A DNA stretch of 64,000 bases from Chrysemys picta bellii (Eukaryota; Chordata; Testudines; Emydidae): positions 13,016,836 through 13,080,835 of the forward strand of contig NC_088805.1 of assembly GCF_011386835.1 (NCBI RefSeq), in the 5' to 3' direction. Positions 10,961-24,043 of this stretch are shown in pieces. The first letter of the stretch is position 1. Every line of letters begins with the position of its first letter. A program made the position numbers and the translations under genes. The notes beneath the pieces were generated by a model. The model was not told the origin of the DNA and did no database searches. It saw only the letters and a list, made by a program, of their open reading frames with translations.

Positions 10961-12500
10961 ACCGGACACTCCCAGCCAGTCTCCCGAACTTTTGATCTCT
11001 GTTAGTGGAACACAGAGCTCCAGTGTTCCCATATGTGTGTTTGGTAAATTGCTAAAAAAATATTTTAACAGGTTGTCTCGCCCATCTATGAATTCTGTAG
11101 AGTTGATGCTCATCTGGATTTTTGACAGAGCCATCCCATGTCCTGCTATCAGGCCTTTAAAAGTGTCAAAATGTATTGAAGTCAAATGCAAAGCCAGACC
11201 AACATGGCACTCATGACATGAAGTCATGCTACTTTGTCCCAGAGGACTATCCAAAGTCTTAAAAAGAGGACGTTTGTATGTACTTATTGTATTATTGTCC
11301 ATGGTTTCAAGATTAAAAATACAGGGTACGCCATCACATGTAAATGAATTACATTTTCTTTGCTATGTTATCAGTATTCAAGAAATGCTGCTTTGACAGC
11401 AAGACAGAAAACTGAATTAAGTTAACGAGTGTTGATATCTCTATTTCCTAATAGTTCCCTGTTCTGGTAACTTTGTTTTGTCTGTCAAACTCTGTTCACA
11501 ATGTGCCCTTCCTGTAAGAATGAATTATTTTCGTATGCTGGGTGTAGCTGTCTGATTTATGCCTGTTTGGGAGCTTTTTTGTAGATGTTTTCTCAAGATA
11601 ATCCCCATATGACTCCAAGCGGTATATTTCCTCTTTAACGATGTCTATATATGCCAGACTTCTTTCTGTACTTTTGTTGAATGCATATTGGGGTTATTTG
11701 CTTAGTAAAGTGGGGGGTTTAATTTTAGAATACTTTGATTTTTTTTTTTAAGTAAAATTGAAATGCCTTACCAAGTAAATGATTTAGCAACTTAAATTGT
11801 TGTAACAGAATACATGGGTAGAGATAAGCATTAGAAATATATACATTCTCAAAGTAATCCGAAAGGCTTGTTGCCTGCCAGGACCTGTGTTCAGAGTTCT
11901 TTGTTTCTCCTGTAAGAGTTAATAACCTTAATATATTAAGTGCTCATAAAGGCAGCTGCATTCTTTACATTGTTTTATGCGTATAATATAATCAGCTTGT
12001 ACCAGAGAGAGACAAAATTCTGAACACTAGGCATGGTAGGTAAGAAATCTGTTTACTTTTTAAATGTATATATTTGTATTTTTTACATCTGTCTATGTTG
12101 CTTATATACCAATTTCTGTTAATGAATTAGGTTCATTTATATTTTTTAAGCATTTCTGTTCATTTTTCTTCAAAAAATTACTGCCTCTTTGGATTTTGTG
12201 TACTTATTAACTATATATTGCTGTATAACTCTTTAAGCAGATGTCTTTTGTATACTCATTATTTTAAAGAATTTGATTTAAAAATTATTTTTTAATCTAA
12301 AAATTAGATCAAAATAGGTCTTATGTTTATACAAAATCCCATTTTATTGCTAGATTTATCTTATTAAAAAAATAATTTTTCATTACTTCTGCACACTGGA
12401 AGTCAGTCTTTCATCATTTTAGCATTTAAAGCAGTTTCTTGCTATTATGCATGGAATGATAAAAGACTGTTACAACAACAATGGATTTGAACTCCATAGA

Positions 12501-13000
12501 TAGGGCCCTACCAAATTCACAGTCCATTTTAGTCAATTTTGTGGTAATATTTTAAAAATCGCAAATTTCATTATTTCAGATATTTAAATCTGAAATTTCA
12601 GTGTTGTAATTGTAGGGGTCCTGACCCAAAAAGGAATGGGGGGGTCACAAGGTTACTGTAGGGGGGTTGTGATACTGCTACCCTTACTTCTGCATTGCTG
12701 TTGGTGGGCGCTGTTTTCAGAGCTGGGCAGCCAGATGGTTGTCGCTGTTGGCCAGGCGCCCAGCTCTGAAGGCAGCTCAGAAGTAAGGGTGGCAATACCG
12801 TGACACCCCCCCCCCCCAAAAAAATAACCTTGCAAACCCTCCCTTCCCTCCACACAATCCCTTTTTGGGGCAGGACCCCCAGTTTGAGAAATGCTGGTCT
12901 CCCCCGTGAAATCTGTGTAGTGCAGGGTAAAAGCACACAAAAGACCAGATTTCATGGTCCGTGACGTGTTTTTCATGCCCGTGAATTTGGTAGGGCCCTA
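12501..13000. mobile_element. Non-autonomous hAT element, 500 bp, perfect ends
   Basis: The termini are a perfect 20-bp inverted repeat, tagggccctaccaaattcac at the left and its complement at the right. The octamer tccataga is duplicated exactly on both sides (12493-12500 and 13001-13008). TAGGG ends with an 8-bp duplication define a hAT element. The interior lacks a transposase and contains a second, imperfect inverted pair: cccttacttctg near 12680 against cagaagtaaggg near 12780. The exact duplication argues for a fairly recent insertion into the SPECC1L intron. Confidence 0.93.
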
Positions 13001-13372
13001 TCCATAGAGGATGACAACAATCTACTTTAGTAGCACCTCCAACTTCCTGACTTATGGAGTAGTTTTTGGCGTGTACTAAGACAGAGTTTCTTGCCCAGCC
13101 TTGTGTTTACAAGCTTCATTATAACAAATCATAGCAGCAGTCTACTAAGGGGTGTTGTGGGGGGATGGGTAGGATGGCTCCATGGTGAACTCTATGGTAA
13201 CGGACAAACCTTCGGCCTCCTTCTAGGCAGACATATAATCAATTATCTGTCACGGTAAGCTAGAGGAACCGATTCTATCATTCATAAATGACGATCACAG
13301 TCTCTGCACTAATCACATCCCTACAACTGAAATCTGCATTAGTGTCGCATCTGTTTTTTTTCTCCTGAGCAG

Positions 13373-13456
13373 AACATTTGTTGAGAACTTCCTCTACCAG
13401 CAGACCAGCCTCATTGCCAAGAGTACCTGCCATGGAAAATGCCAAATCTATTTCAG
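13373..13456 (+). CDS. SPECC1L: SPECC1L internal coding exon, linker region
   Basis: An 84-nt exon following the acceptor ctcctgagcag and ending before the donor gtaata. With the split Glu codon shared with the previous exon it reads [18 protein letters not shown], then [10 protein letters not shown], and leaves one base of a Val codon. This is the continuation of the cytospin-A linker, rich in Ser, Arg and Pro and likely disordered. Both introns are phase 1, so this 28-codon exon could be skipped without a frame change. Small differences from the mammalian protein, such as Asn for Ser in the AMExAK motif, fit ordinary divergence. Confidence 0.92.
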
Positions 13457-15609
<2,153 letters not shown>

Positions 15610-16084
15610 TAATTTCAGAGCTGTGAAACACCATATTATTCAAGCACAGAATTTAGTCCTAGCATTAAACACCAACGTTTGACTCTTATCTTTGCAATAA
15701 TGCTCTTCAGTAACCTCTGGAACTTCGCATAGACTGTTTGTAGCACCATAAGGCACGGTGTCTTGGGAAGACCGGTCCCAGGCCACTTATGGCTTAATGG
15801 GTCAATATCCACACCTTAAAAACTCCACCAGGAAACCAACAGACAGCCAGGACAGATCACTGAGCTTTGAAGTCATGTGTTTGTAGTGAGAAACTACATT
15901 TAACAAGTGACCTGTAACATTCTGAACCAGCCTCAGTTTTGCGTTAATTTAAGATTTGGCAATTTTGGCTCCATGTAGAGCGTGTGGCAAAGGTATAATT
16001 CATCCTACTGATGCTGATATTTTAATATGCTAGAAAGAACAGCAGTCTTCTTTTATATGGTGGGATATCATGAGGAAAATATTC

Positions 16085-16675
16085 TTCACTTTTATAGGGT
16101 CTTCTATACAAGGACTCAAAACATTTTATAAATATCAAGTCCAGGGCCGGCTCTGGCTTTTTGGCCGCCCCAAGCAAAAAAATCCGGGGCGGCCAGAACG
16201 GCAAAGCAAAAAGAAAAAAGAAAAATTAAAAAAAAAACCCTGCAGCGCAAGTGCAGGGGGACCGGCTGGGTGGGGGAGGGAGCGGGCGGGAGAGAGAGAG
16301 AAGGGGGCGGCCAGGGCTACAGTGGGGGCACTGCCATGCTGCCTCTCCCGCTGCGCCGCCGCCTGCCGCGAGGGCCCCGCTCCAGTCAGCGGGGAGGGAA
16401 GGAAGAGGACTGCCCTGGTTCTCCGCGCCGCCGCCCCATACAGGGCGGCCGGAGCGGAACAAGAACAAAAAACAAAAACAAAAGCGTCCGTGCCACCCTA
16501 GGATTGAGTGGAATGCCACCTCCAACAATCTGCCGCCCCAAGCACCAGCTTGCTCAGCTGGTGCCTGGAGCCGGCCCTGATCAAGTCTTACAACACACAT
16601 GTGAGCTAAGTACATTTCACAGGTTGGGAAACTTGTCCACAGAGGTTAAATGACTTTCCCAGGATCATCTGACAG
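16085..16675 (+). repeat. MIR-like SINE, split by a hAT insertion
   Basis: The left piece (about 16085-16141, gggtcttctatacaaggact and following) and the right piece (about 16580-16675, ttcacaggttgggaaacttg, ...gaggttaaatgactttccca) join into one MIR-type sequence of the cacaggtgggaaactgaggcac..gaggttaagtgacttgccc kind. The hAT element at 16142-16579 interrupts it and has duplicated 8 bp of it. Old and degenerate. Confidence 0.7.
16142..16579. mobile_element. Non-autonomous hAT element, 438 bp, GC-rich
   Basis: The ends cagggccggctc and gagccggccctg are a perfect 12-bp inverted repeat. The octamer atcaagtc is duplicated exactly (16134-16141 and 16580-16587). CAGGG termini plus an 8-bp duplication identify a hAT element. 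There is no transposase; the interior has A-runs, a G/C-rich block with many CpG, and a local stem accagcttgctcagctggt near the right end. It is inserted in a MIR, so it is younger than that relic. Confidence 0.93.
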
Positions 16676-16691
16676 TAAAACTTCTCATCGA

Positions 16692-16712
16692 CAAATAAAT
16701 AAATAAATAAAT
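16692..16712. repeat. (AAAT)n microsatellite
   Basis: About five copies of aaat, directly 3' of the MIR relic. Confidence 0.9.
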
Positions 16713-17154
16713 ACATTATAACCCTGAGAAATTGTTTGCAGCTCTGGACATTATCCAGAGCAATGATTTCACTGAGATTAGTTGAGGCGTACTTCATCAG
16801 ACCAGACTTAGTCATTCATTGTGTGAAGTTCTATGCCTATGTAGAGTTTGTCCATTTAATTGACAGGTAATTTACAAATAACACTAAAGAAACACAGTTT
16901 ATTGGCAATCCCACATTTCGATTTTGAGTAAGGTTAAAAATGTCACTAAGATTCGTGTAGAAACGTTAAAGTCTGAAGATTTACACCTGCACTGTTTGCA
17001 GACCAAAGGTTGCAATGAAAGCATGCAATTATGAATAAGGTATAGATGGAGACTGACCATCACAATAGCACAACTGCTCTGTGTGAGTATGAAGTAGAGT
17101 GGTAGGCCCTGTGGGAAGAAAACCTGCTGCTATTAGAGCAGTGGAGGGGCAGTA

Positions 17155-17864
17155 CAGTAACTCCTCATTTAACGTTGTAGTTATGTTCCTGAAAAATACA
17201 ACTTTGAATGAAACTATGTTAAGCAAATCCAATTTCCCCATACGAATTAATGTAAATGGGGGCGGGGTTAGGTTCCAGGGCAGCTTCCCCTACTCTGCAA
17301 GCACCAGGGGCGGGGGTTCAACCCTCATCCCGCCCACTCCACTCCTTCCCTCAAGCCCCCACCCTTGACCCGCCTCTTCTTCTCCCTCCCACCTCCCCCC
17401 CCTTTACTTCACACGCTGCGTCCTGGCTCCTCCCCCCCCCCTTCTAAACGCCACAAGCCAGCTGATTGCCGGGTTACGGAGGGAGGGGGGAGGCGCGCCG
17501 AGTCCTCGCTCCTCCCCCCTCCCTCCTGCCTGGGGCAATCAGCTGGCTTGCAGTGTTTAGGAGGCAGGGGAGGGAGGGGGAGCCTGCGTGCCGAGTCCTC
17601 GCTTTTCCCTCCTGCCTCCAGAACGCCGCAAGCCAGCTGATTGCTGTGGGCAGGGGGAGCAGGGGGAAGGCGCTGATCTGTGGGGTCTGCCAGCGGGCGG
17701 GAGGCGCTGGCGGTGGGGGGCGCAGGGAGGCTGCCAGCTGTGGAGAAAGCAGGCAGCCAAACAACGTAAGAGTGGCACATTGCACAACTTTAAATGAGTA
17801 TGTTCCCTAATTGATCAGCAACATAACAACGTTAAGCAGGACGACTTTAAGTGAGCAGTTACTG
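17155..17864. mobile_element. Tigger-like (Tc1/mariner) non-autonomous element, 710 bp
   Basis: The left end cagtaactcctcatttaacg and the right end, whose complement reads cagtaactgctcacttaaag, are inverted repeats extending inwards with drift. TA dinucleotides flank both ends (17153-17154 and 17865-17866), the Tc1/mariner target. The middle (about 17260-17760) is an unrelated GC-rich, CpG-rich insert with several copies of caagccagctgattgc in both orientations (near 17452, 17535 as complement, and 17630). No transposase ORF; the long GC-rich ORFs here are not coding. Confidence 0.8.
17440..17690. repeat. Direct and inverted copies of an agccagctgattgc block
   Basis: Three copies of a segment around aagccagctgattgc, two direct and one inverted, are interleaved with ccgagtcctcgct repeats at about 17497 and 17591. 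This indicates rearranged duplication inside the Tigger-like element. Confidence 0.65.
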
Positions 17865-17866
17865 TA

Positions 17867-18491
17867 TAATGAAAAATAGTTGCCCCATGGGAATCCTCTT
17901 CAGAAGAGAACTACTGTTGGGTTTTTAATATATTGTGTGTAGCTTGCAAAATTTTATTATAGGATGTAAAATAAGGATTTTAAGAAAATAAACCTTTGCA
18001 AATATACACAATAACTGTGGGCACATCCCTGGGCTCCAACTTGAAACCATAAATCAGTTCTTTGATTTGGAATACAGTTGGCCTAAGATATTCACTTTAA
18101 AATCTATAACAATCACAATCCATTTCTTTTTGTCTCCCTACAATTCATTTTCATGTGTTTCCTTCCACACTGTTTTCATAACAGTAAGAACTTGATATAA
18201 ACCATGTGCCTTACTGGAATTTGGGAACAAGCTGTTCAGTTCCTTCATGGCTACCCAGCAAGTTTAACATGAAAAGAGAATTTTGACTCAGGTTTCTTAT
18301 GTTGTCACAAATCTTATAAGGAGTTATCTCCATTCTTTTCTTAAATTATAGTGGCATTGCATAATCTTCATTCTAGTGTGAAAACACAAACTCCAAATTA
18401 ATTAACTTAAGCAAGAATGTGGGTTGCTAAAGTATGTGCTGATCTGGAGATATAAGAGAAAAGATAATTCCTTAACGCCCCAGTCTAGCAG
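17867..18491. other. Intronic sequence, nothing recognised
   Basis: AT-rich stretch between the Tigger-like element and the CR1 3' end. Confidence 0.4.
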
Positions 18492-19750
18492 CATAGAGTC
18501 ATAGAAATGTAGGGCTGGAAGAGATCTCGAAGTAAAGCCTAGCCCCCTGCTTGCACTGAGGCAGGACCAAGTAAACCTAGACCGTCCCTGACAGGTGTTT
18601 GTTTAACCTGTTCTTAAAAACCTCCAATGATGGGTATTCCATAGTCTCCCTTGGAAACCTATTCTAGAGTTTAACTACCCTGCTAGTTAGAAGGGTTTTC
18701 CTAATATCTAACCTGAATCTGCAGATTAAGCCCATTACTTCTTATCCCACCTCCAGTGGATATGGAGAACAATTGATCACAGTCCTCTTTATAACAGCCC
18801 TCAACATATTTGAAGACTGTTAGCAGGTCCTCCCTCAGTCTGCTTTTCTCAAGACTAAACATGCTCAGTGGTTTAACCTTACCTCATAGGTCAGCTTTTC
18901 TAAACCTTTTATATTTTTGTTGCTGTCCTCTGGACTCCATCAATATGTCCACATCTTTCCTAAAGTATCGCGCCTAGAATTGGACACAGTACTCTGTCTG
19001 AGGCCTCATCAGTGCAGAATAGAGTGAGACAATTACCTTCTGTCTCTTTTGACAGGTTTCAGAGTAGCAGCCATGTTAGTCTGTATCCGCAAAAAGAGTA
19101 GAAGTACTTGTGGCACCTTAGAGACTAACAAATTGCATCCGAAGAAGTGGGCTGTAGCCCACAAAAGCTTATGCTCAAATACATTTTTTAGTCTCTAAGG
19201 TGCCACAAGTACTCCTGTTCTTCTGTCTCTTGTACACAACACTTCTGTTAATATAACCCAGAATATTGGCCTTTTTCACAACTTCATCACATTGTTGCCT
19301 CATATTCAATTTGTGACCCACTGTAACCCCCAGTACTACCACCTAACCAGTTATTCCCCATTTTGTAATTGGGCATTTGATTTTTCCTTCCTTAGTGAAG
19401 TACTTTGCACTTGTCTTTATTGAATTTCATCTTGTTGATTTCAGACCAGTTCTCCAATTGGTCAAGGTTGTTTTGAATTCTAATCCTGTCTTCTAAAGTG
19501 CTTGCAACCCCTCCCAGCTTGGTGTCATATGCAAGTTTTATAAGCATACTCTCCACTCTTATCCAAGTCACTAATGAAAATATTGAATAGTACCAAACCC
19601 AGGACTGACTCCTGCAAGATTCCACTAGATACGTCCTCCCAGTTTGACACTGAACCGCTGATAACTGCACTTTGAATATGGTCTTTCAGCCAGTTGTACA
19701 ACCATTTTACAGTAATTCAGCTAGACCACTTTTCCTTAGTTTGCCTATTC
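18492..19750 (-). mobile_element. CR1 LINE, 3' half of ORF2 and 3' UTR, 5'-truncated
   Basis: The minus strand encodes RT C-terminal pieces: AYDTKLGGVASTLEDRIRIQ, followed by NNLDQLENWSEINKMKFNKD and CKVLH (19670-19392). It then runs through the 3' UTR to the CR1 end at about 18492, where the plus strand reads catagagtcatagaaatgta. The catalytic FADD of the RT palm has drifted to AYDT. A Penelope-like element (19049-19219) interrupts the copy. Stop codons and drift show it is dead. It belongs to a different subfamily from the copy at 20963. Confidence 0.88.
19049..19219 (+). mobile_element. Penelope-like foldback element inserted in CR1
   Basis: The 12-mer cttctgtctctt occurs on both sides (19037-19048 and 19220-19231), a target duplication within the CR1. 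The inner arms agtacttgtggcaccttaga (from about 19103) and the complementary tctaaggtgccacaagtact form a long inverted repeat. Between them, 19139-19176, lies a hammerhead-like core in which CUGANGA has become CCGAAGA and GAAA has become AAAA. The family occurs widely in turtles. I link it to Penelope-like retroelements by the shared core architecture and remembered family sequence; no RT is present here. Confidence 0.72.
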
Positions 19751-19871
19751 AGTTAAATATGACTCAATATTTGAGTCTGATTCTGTTTGTCTTTTAGTTC
19801 TAAAATAAATAGTGTATATAAGAAAGTTGATTTCTTTAGTATAACTCTAAATTTATTTATTTCTTTTCTTG

Positions 19872-20135
19872 TTTAGCATAAGTAGCTAACACGTTTCAAG
19901 GCACCATTCACTTTTCAAGGGGCCAGTTCACCTTGAGTGGTCCCTTGAAATGTGTTAACTACTTGTGCTAAACAATCTGTTCCACCTTGTATTTAGCTGT
20001 GACACTGAGTACCTTTCCCAAACCTGAAGAAGAGCTCTGTGTAAGCTTGAAAGATTGTCTCTCTCTCACCAACAGAAGTTGGTCCAATAAAAGATATGTC
20101 TCACTCATCTTGTCTCTCTAATACCAATGTCTGGC
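19872..20135 (+). mobile_element. Penelope-like element, second subfamily, with near-intact hammerhead-like core
   Basis: It opens with an inverted pair, tttagcataagtagctaaca against gttaactacttgtgctaaa (19872-19975). It then carries the aagaagagctctgtgtaagc block and the ccaacagaagttggtccaat tail known from turtle Penelope-like copies. The core at 20024-20061 keeps both CUGAAGA and GAAA. No clear target duplication was found, so boundaries are approximate. The same tail family recurs at 56572. Confidence 0.68.
20024..20061 (+). ncRNA. Hammerhead-ribozyme-like motif (candidate)
   Basis: In order: CUGAAGA (20024-20030), one extra A, stem II GAGCU/AGCUU (20032-20036 with 20044-20048) around a 7-base loop, GAAA (20049-20052), then G, loop AUUGU, C, U and the putative cleavage base C (20061). 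A52-U60 and G53-C59 form a two-pair stem III. These are the core elements of hammerheads reported from Penelope-like retroelements. The extra A before stem II and the lack of an obvious stem I are weak points, so activity is unproven. Confidence 0.4.
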
Positions 20136-20440
20136 ATTTGAGTTGCCTGGTTCTGAACAACTTTGCATTAGGACTTGATATTACACTGACTAATCTAAGA
20201 AACTCTGATTTTCTTAAATATTTAATTTGACATTGGAACATAATCTTGTTTCATCTGAAGCCAGAGTTCATTGAACTATTACACAAAGTACGTGGCATCT
20301 GGAATTAAATTAGATAGTCAAGTCATGTAGAATAGTCATTTGTACTGAGGTATCAGTGCACATGTGCAAAGAAATTCTGTGAAATTCAGATGTCAAGATT
20401 TTTTTTTTCCAGCAATGCTTGCGAAATTGTTACATTTCAG

Positions 20441-20631
20441 GGGCTTGTCTACTGTAGCACTTCAGTGTAGATGCTATGTCAATGAAAGAATTTGTCCATC
20501 TACCTCATGCTGTTTACCCCAGGGATTTAGGTCAGTATAGCTACTTCTCTCAGGGATGTGGATTCTTCACACCACTGAGAGATGTAGCTGTACTGATGTA
20601 AAATTCTAGTGTAAACCTGCAGACATAGGCC
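20441..20631. mobile_element. gggcttgtctac MITE, about 190 bp
   Basis: It starts gggcttgtctactgtagcac and ends gtgtaaacctgcagacatag plus gcc, an imperfect inverted repeat. Internal stems such as gggatttaggtcagtatagc against gctgtactgatgtaaaattc are typical of this turtle foldback family. No coding capacity and no convincing target duplication. Confidence 0.6.
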
Positions 20632-20962
20632 TGAAGTTCCACTGGAACACTATTTCTTGCTGGGGTTGAAATGGCGGGTCCTAAAGAACTCAGAGGCAAG
20701 GATTAAGTAATTCGTATGAACTAGCTGTGTTTGGAAGGCAGGTGTCTGAAGGGGTAATTTTTTGTAGTACTGATGTGGGGACCTGAGAATCTTATTTAAA
20801 TATGCATAGAATTATTTCAAAATAATCCTCCTTTACCATGCAGAATACTAGATAGCCATAGCGTTATTTTTCTTCCAAATAGGGAACATTAGGATTAACT
20901 GCAAAATCTTTTGAAATATCCCTACCTCTGCTCATTAAGCTACTTAGAATGCATAACACCTC

Positions 20963-22220
20963 AGAGAATCATAGAAAATTAGGGTTGGAAGAGACCTCAG
21001 GAGGTCATCTAGTCCAACCCCCTGCTCAAAGCAGGACCAGCCCCAACTAAATCATCCCAGCCAGGGCTTTGTCAAGCCAGGTCTTAAAAACCTCTAAGGA
21101 TGGAGATTCTACCATCTCCCTAGGTAACCCATTACAGTGCTTCACCACCTTCCAAGTGAAATAGTTTTTCCTAATATCTAACCTAGACCTCCCCGACTGC
21201 AACTTGAGACCATTGCTCCTTGTTCTGTCATCTGCCACCACTGAGAACAGCTTAGCTCCATCCTCTTTGGAACCCCCTTCAGGTTGTTGAAGGCTGCTAT
21301 CAAATCCCCCCTCACTTTTCTCTTCTGCAGACTAAATAAGCCCAGTTCCCTCATCCTCTCCTCATAAATCATGTGCCCCACTCCCCTAGTCATTTTTTGT
21401 TGCCCTCCACTGAACTCTCTCCAATTTGTCTACATCCTTTCTGTAGTGGGGGCCCCAAAACTGGACACAATACTCCAGATGTGGCCTCACCAGTGCTCAA
21501 TAGAGGGGAATAATCACTTCCCTCAATCTGCTGGCAATGCTCCTACTAATACAGCACGATATGCCGTTGGCCTTCTTGGCAACAAGGGCACACTGCTGAC
21601 TCATATCCAGCTTCTCGTCCACTGTAATCCTCAGGTTCTTTTCTTCAGAACTGCTTTCTTAGCCAGTCTATCGTCAGCCTGTAGCCATACATGGGATTCT
21701 TCCGTCCTAAGTGCAGACTCTGCACTTGTCCTTGTTGAACCTCATCAGATTTCTTTTGGCCCAATCCTCCAATTTGTCTAGGTCACTTGGGACCCTATCC
21801 CTACCCTCCAGTGTATCTACCTCTCCCCCAGCTTAGTGTCATCCACAAACTCAGGACAGACCCCTGGGGCACTCTGCTTGATACCTGCTGCCAACTAGAC
21901 ATCAAGCCGTTGAGCCTGACGAGCTAGCCAGCTTTCTATCCACTTTATAGTCCATTCATCCAATCCAGACTTTTTTAACTTGCTGACAAGAATACTGTGG
22001 AAGACAGTATCAAAAGCTTTGCTAAAGTCAAGATATATCACATCCACCGTTTTTCCCATATTCACAGAGCCAGTTATCTCATCATAGAAGGCAAAGAGGT
22101 TCGTCAGGCATGACTTGCCCTTGGTGAATCCATGTTGACTGTTCCTGATCACCTTCCTCTCCTCCAAGTGCTTCAAAATGGATTTCTTGAGGACCTGCTC
22201 TGTGATTTTTCTACCTAGCC
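20963..22220 (-). mobile_element. CR1 LINE, RT fragment and 3' UTR, 5'-truncated
   Basis: The plus strand begins near the CR1 3' end (atagaaaattagggttggaa) and runs back into the RT. Minus-strand frame 22233-21895 gives RT motifs QHGFTKGKSCLTNL and DVIYLDFSKAFDTV, the N-terminal half of the CR1 reverse transcriptase palm. The YADD block is lost to a deletion near 21860-21900. The better-conserved text suggests it is younger than the copy at 18492. Non-functional. Confidence 0.92.
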
Positions 22221-23398
<1,178 letters not shown>

Positions 23399-23781
23399 TA
23401 ACTACAACACATGAAAATCTGCCAGAGGCACAAACCAGACTGCTCCACAGTTCACTGCATAGATCGCAATGAAACTGGCATGTGCTGTACTTTCTTACAG
23501 GAACACATGCTACAAGTCCTAACCTAACTAGCATGAATAGTTAATTAGTCACTTTTCAGCACAGTGCAAATGCTGTTTTGTTTTTTAGAGAGGCATCTGA
23601 CCTTCCATTAAGGCGCTTTTAAACAGCTATCATACATATTACACATTTGAAACTCAGATAAAGGAGTAATAATAATCCAGCTATTCAGAGTTCACTCTAG
23701 ATTTTCATCTGACAAATACAGCTAATGTAACACTTTTGAGTTTAAAAGTAAATTATTAGTAAGTAAATAGTGAGGTTCTAT

Positions 23782-24043
23782 GGGCTTGTCTGCACTTAAA
23801 ATGCACTCTGCTATAGCTCTTCATTGTAGACATTACCTATGCCGATGGGAGAGGTTCTCCATTGCGGTAGGTGATCCACCTCCCTGAGAGGCAGTAGTTA
23901 CGTCAACAGAAGAATTCTTCTGTCAATCTAGTACTGTTTACATGGGGACTTGGATCAGCTTAATAATACCGCTTAGGGGTGGACTTTTCACACCCCTGAC
24001 TGACATAGCTAAACCAACCTAATTTTCTAGTGTAGGATGGGCC
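23782..24043. mobile_element. gggcttgtctgcac MITE, about 260 bp
   Basis: The left end gggcttgtctgcacttaaaa and the right end ctagtgtaggatgggcc are diverged inverted repeats of the family seen at 20441 and 57832. The interior shares phrases such as gggagaggttctccattgcg and gtagttacgtcaacagaaga with the 57.8-kb copy. Old. Confidence 0.6.

Larger units (their letters stand above)
9563..13372 (+). other. SPECC1L intron with one hAT and one possible MITE
   Basis: A 3.8-kb phase-1 intron. It holds a possible MITE at 10738-10960 and a clear hAT element at 12501-13000. The rest is AT-rich with nothing recognised. Confidence 0.85.

Noticed and set aside
10808..11302. 164-codon minus-strand ORF in the SPECC1L intron
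   Set aside because: It overlaps a probable MITE, has no recognisable domain and no splice or promoter context. Could be a relic of a retroposed sequence but I cannot support a gene.
16070..16653. ORFs of 109-143 codons around 16.1-16.6 kb
   Set aside because: They fall in a GC-rich hAT element and its MIR host.
17256..17810. ORFs of 60-123 codons around 17.3-17.8 kb
   Set aside because: They lie in the GC-rich core of a Tigger-like element and are low complexity.
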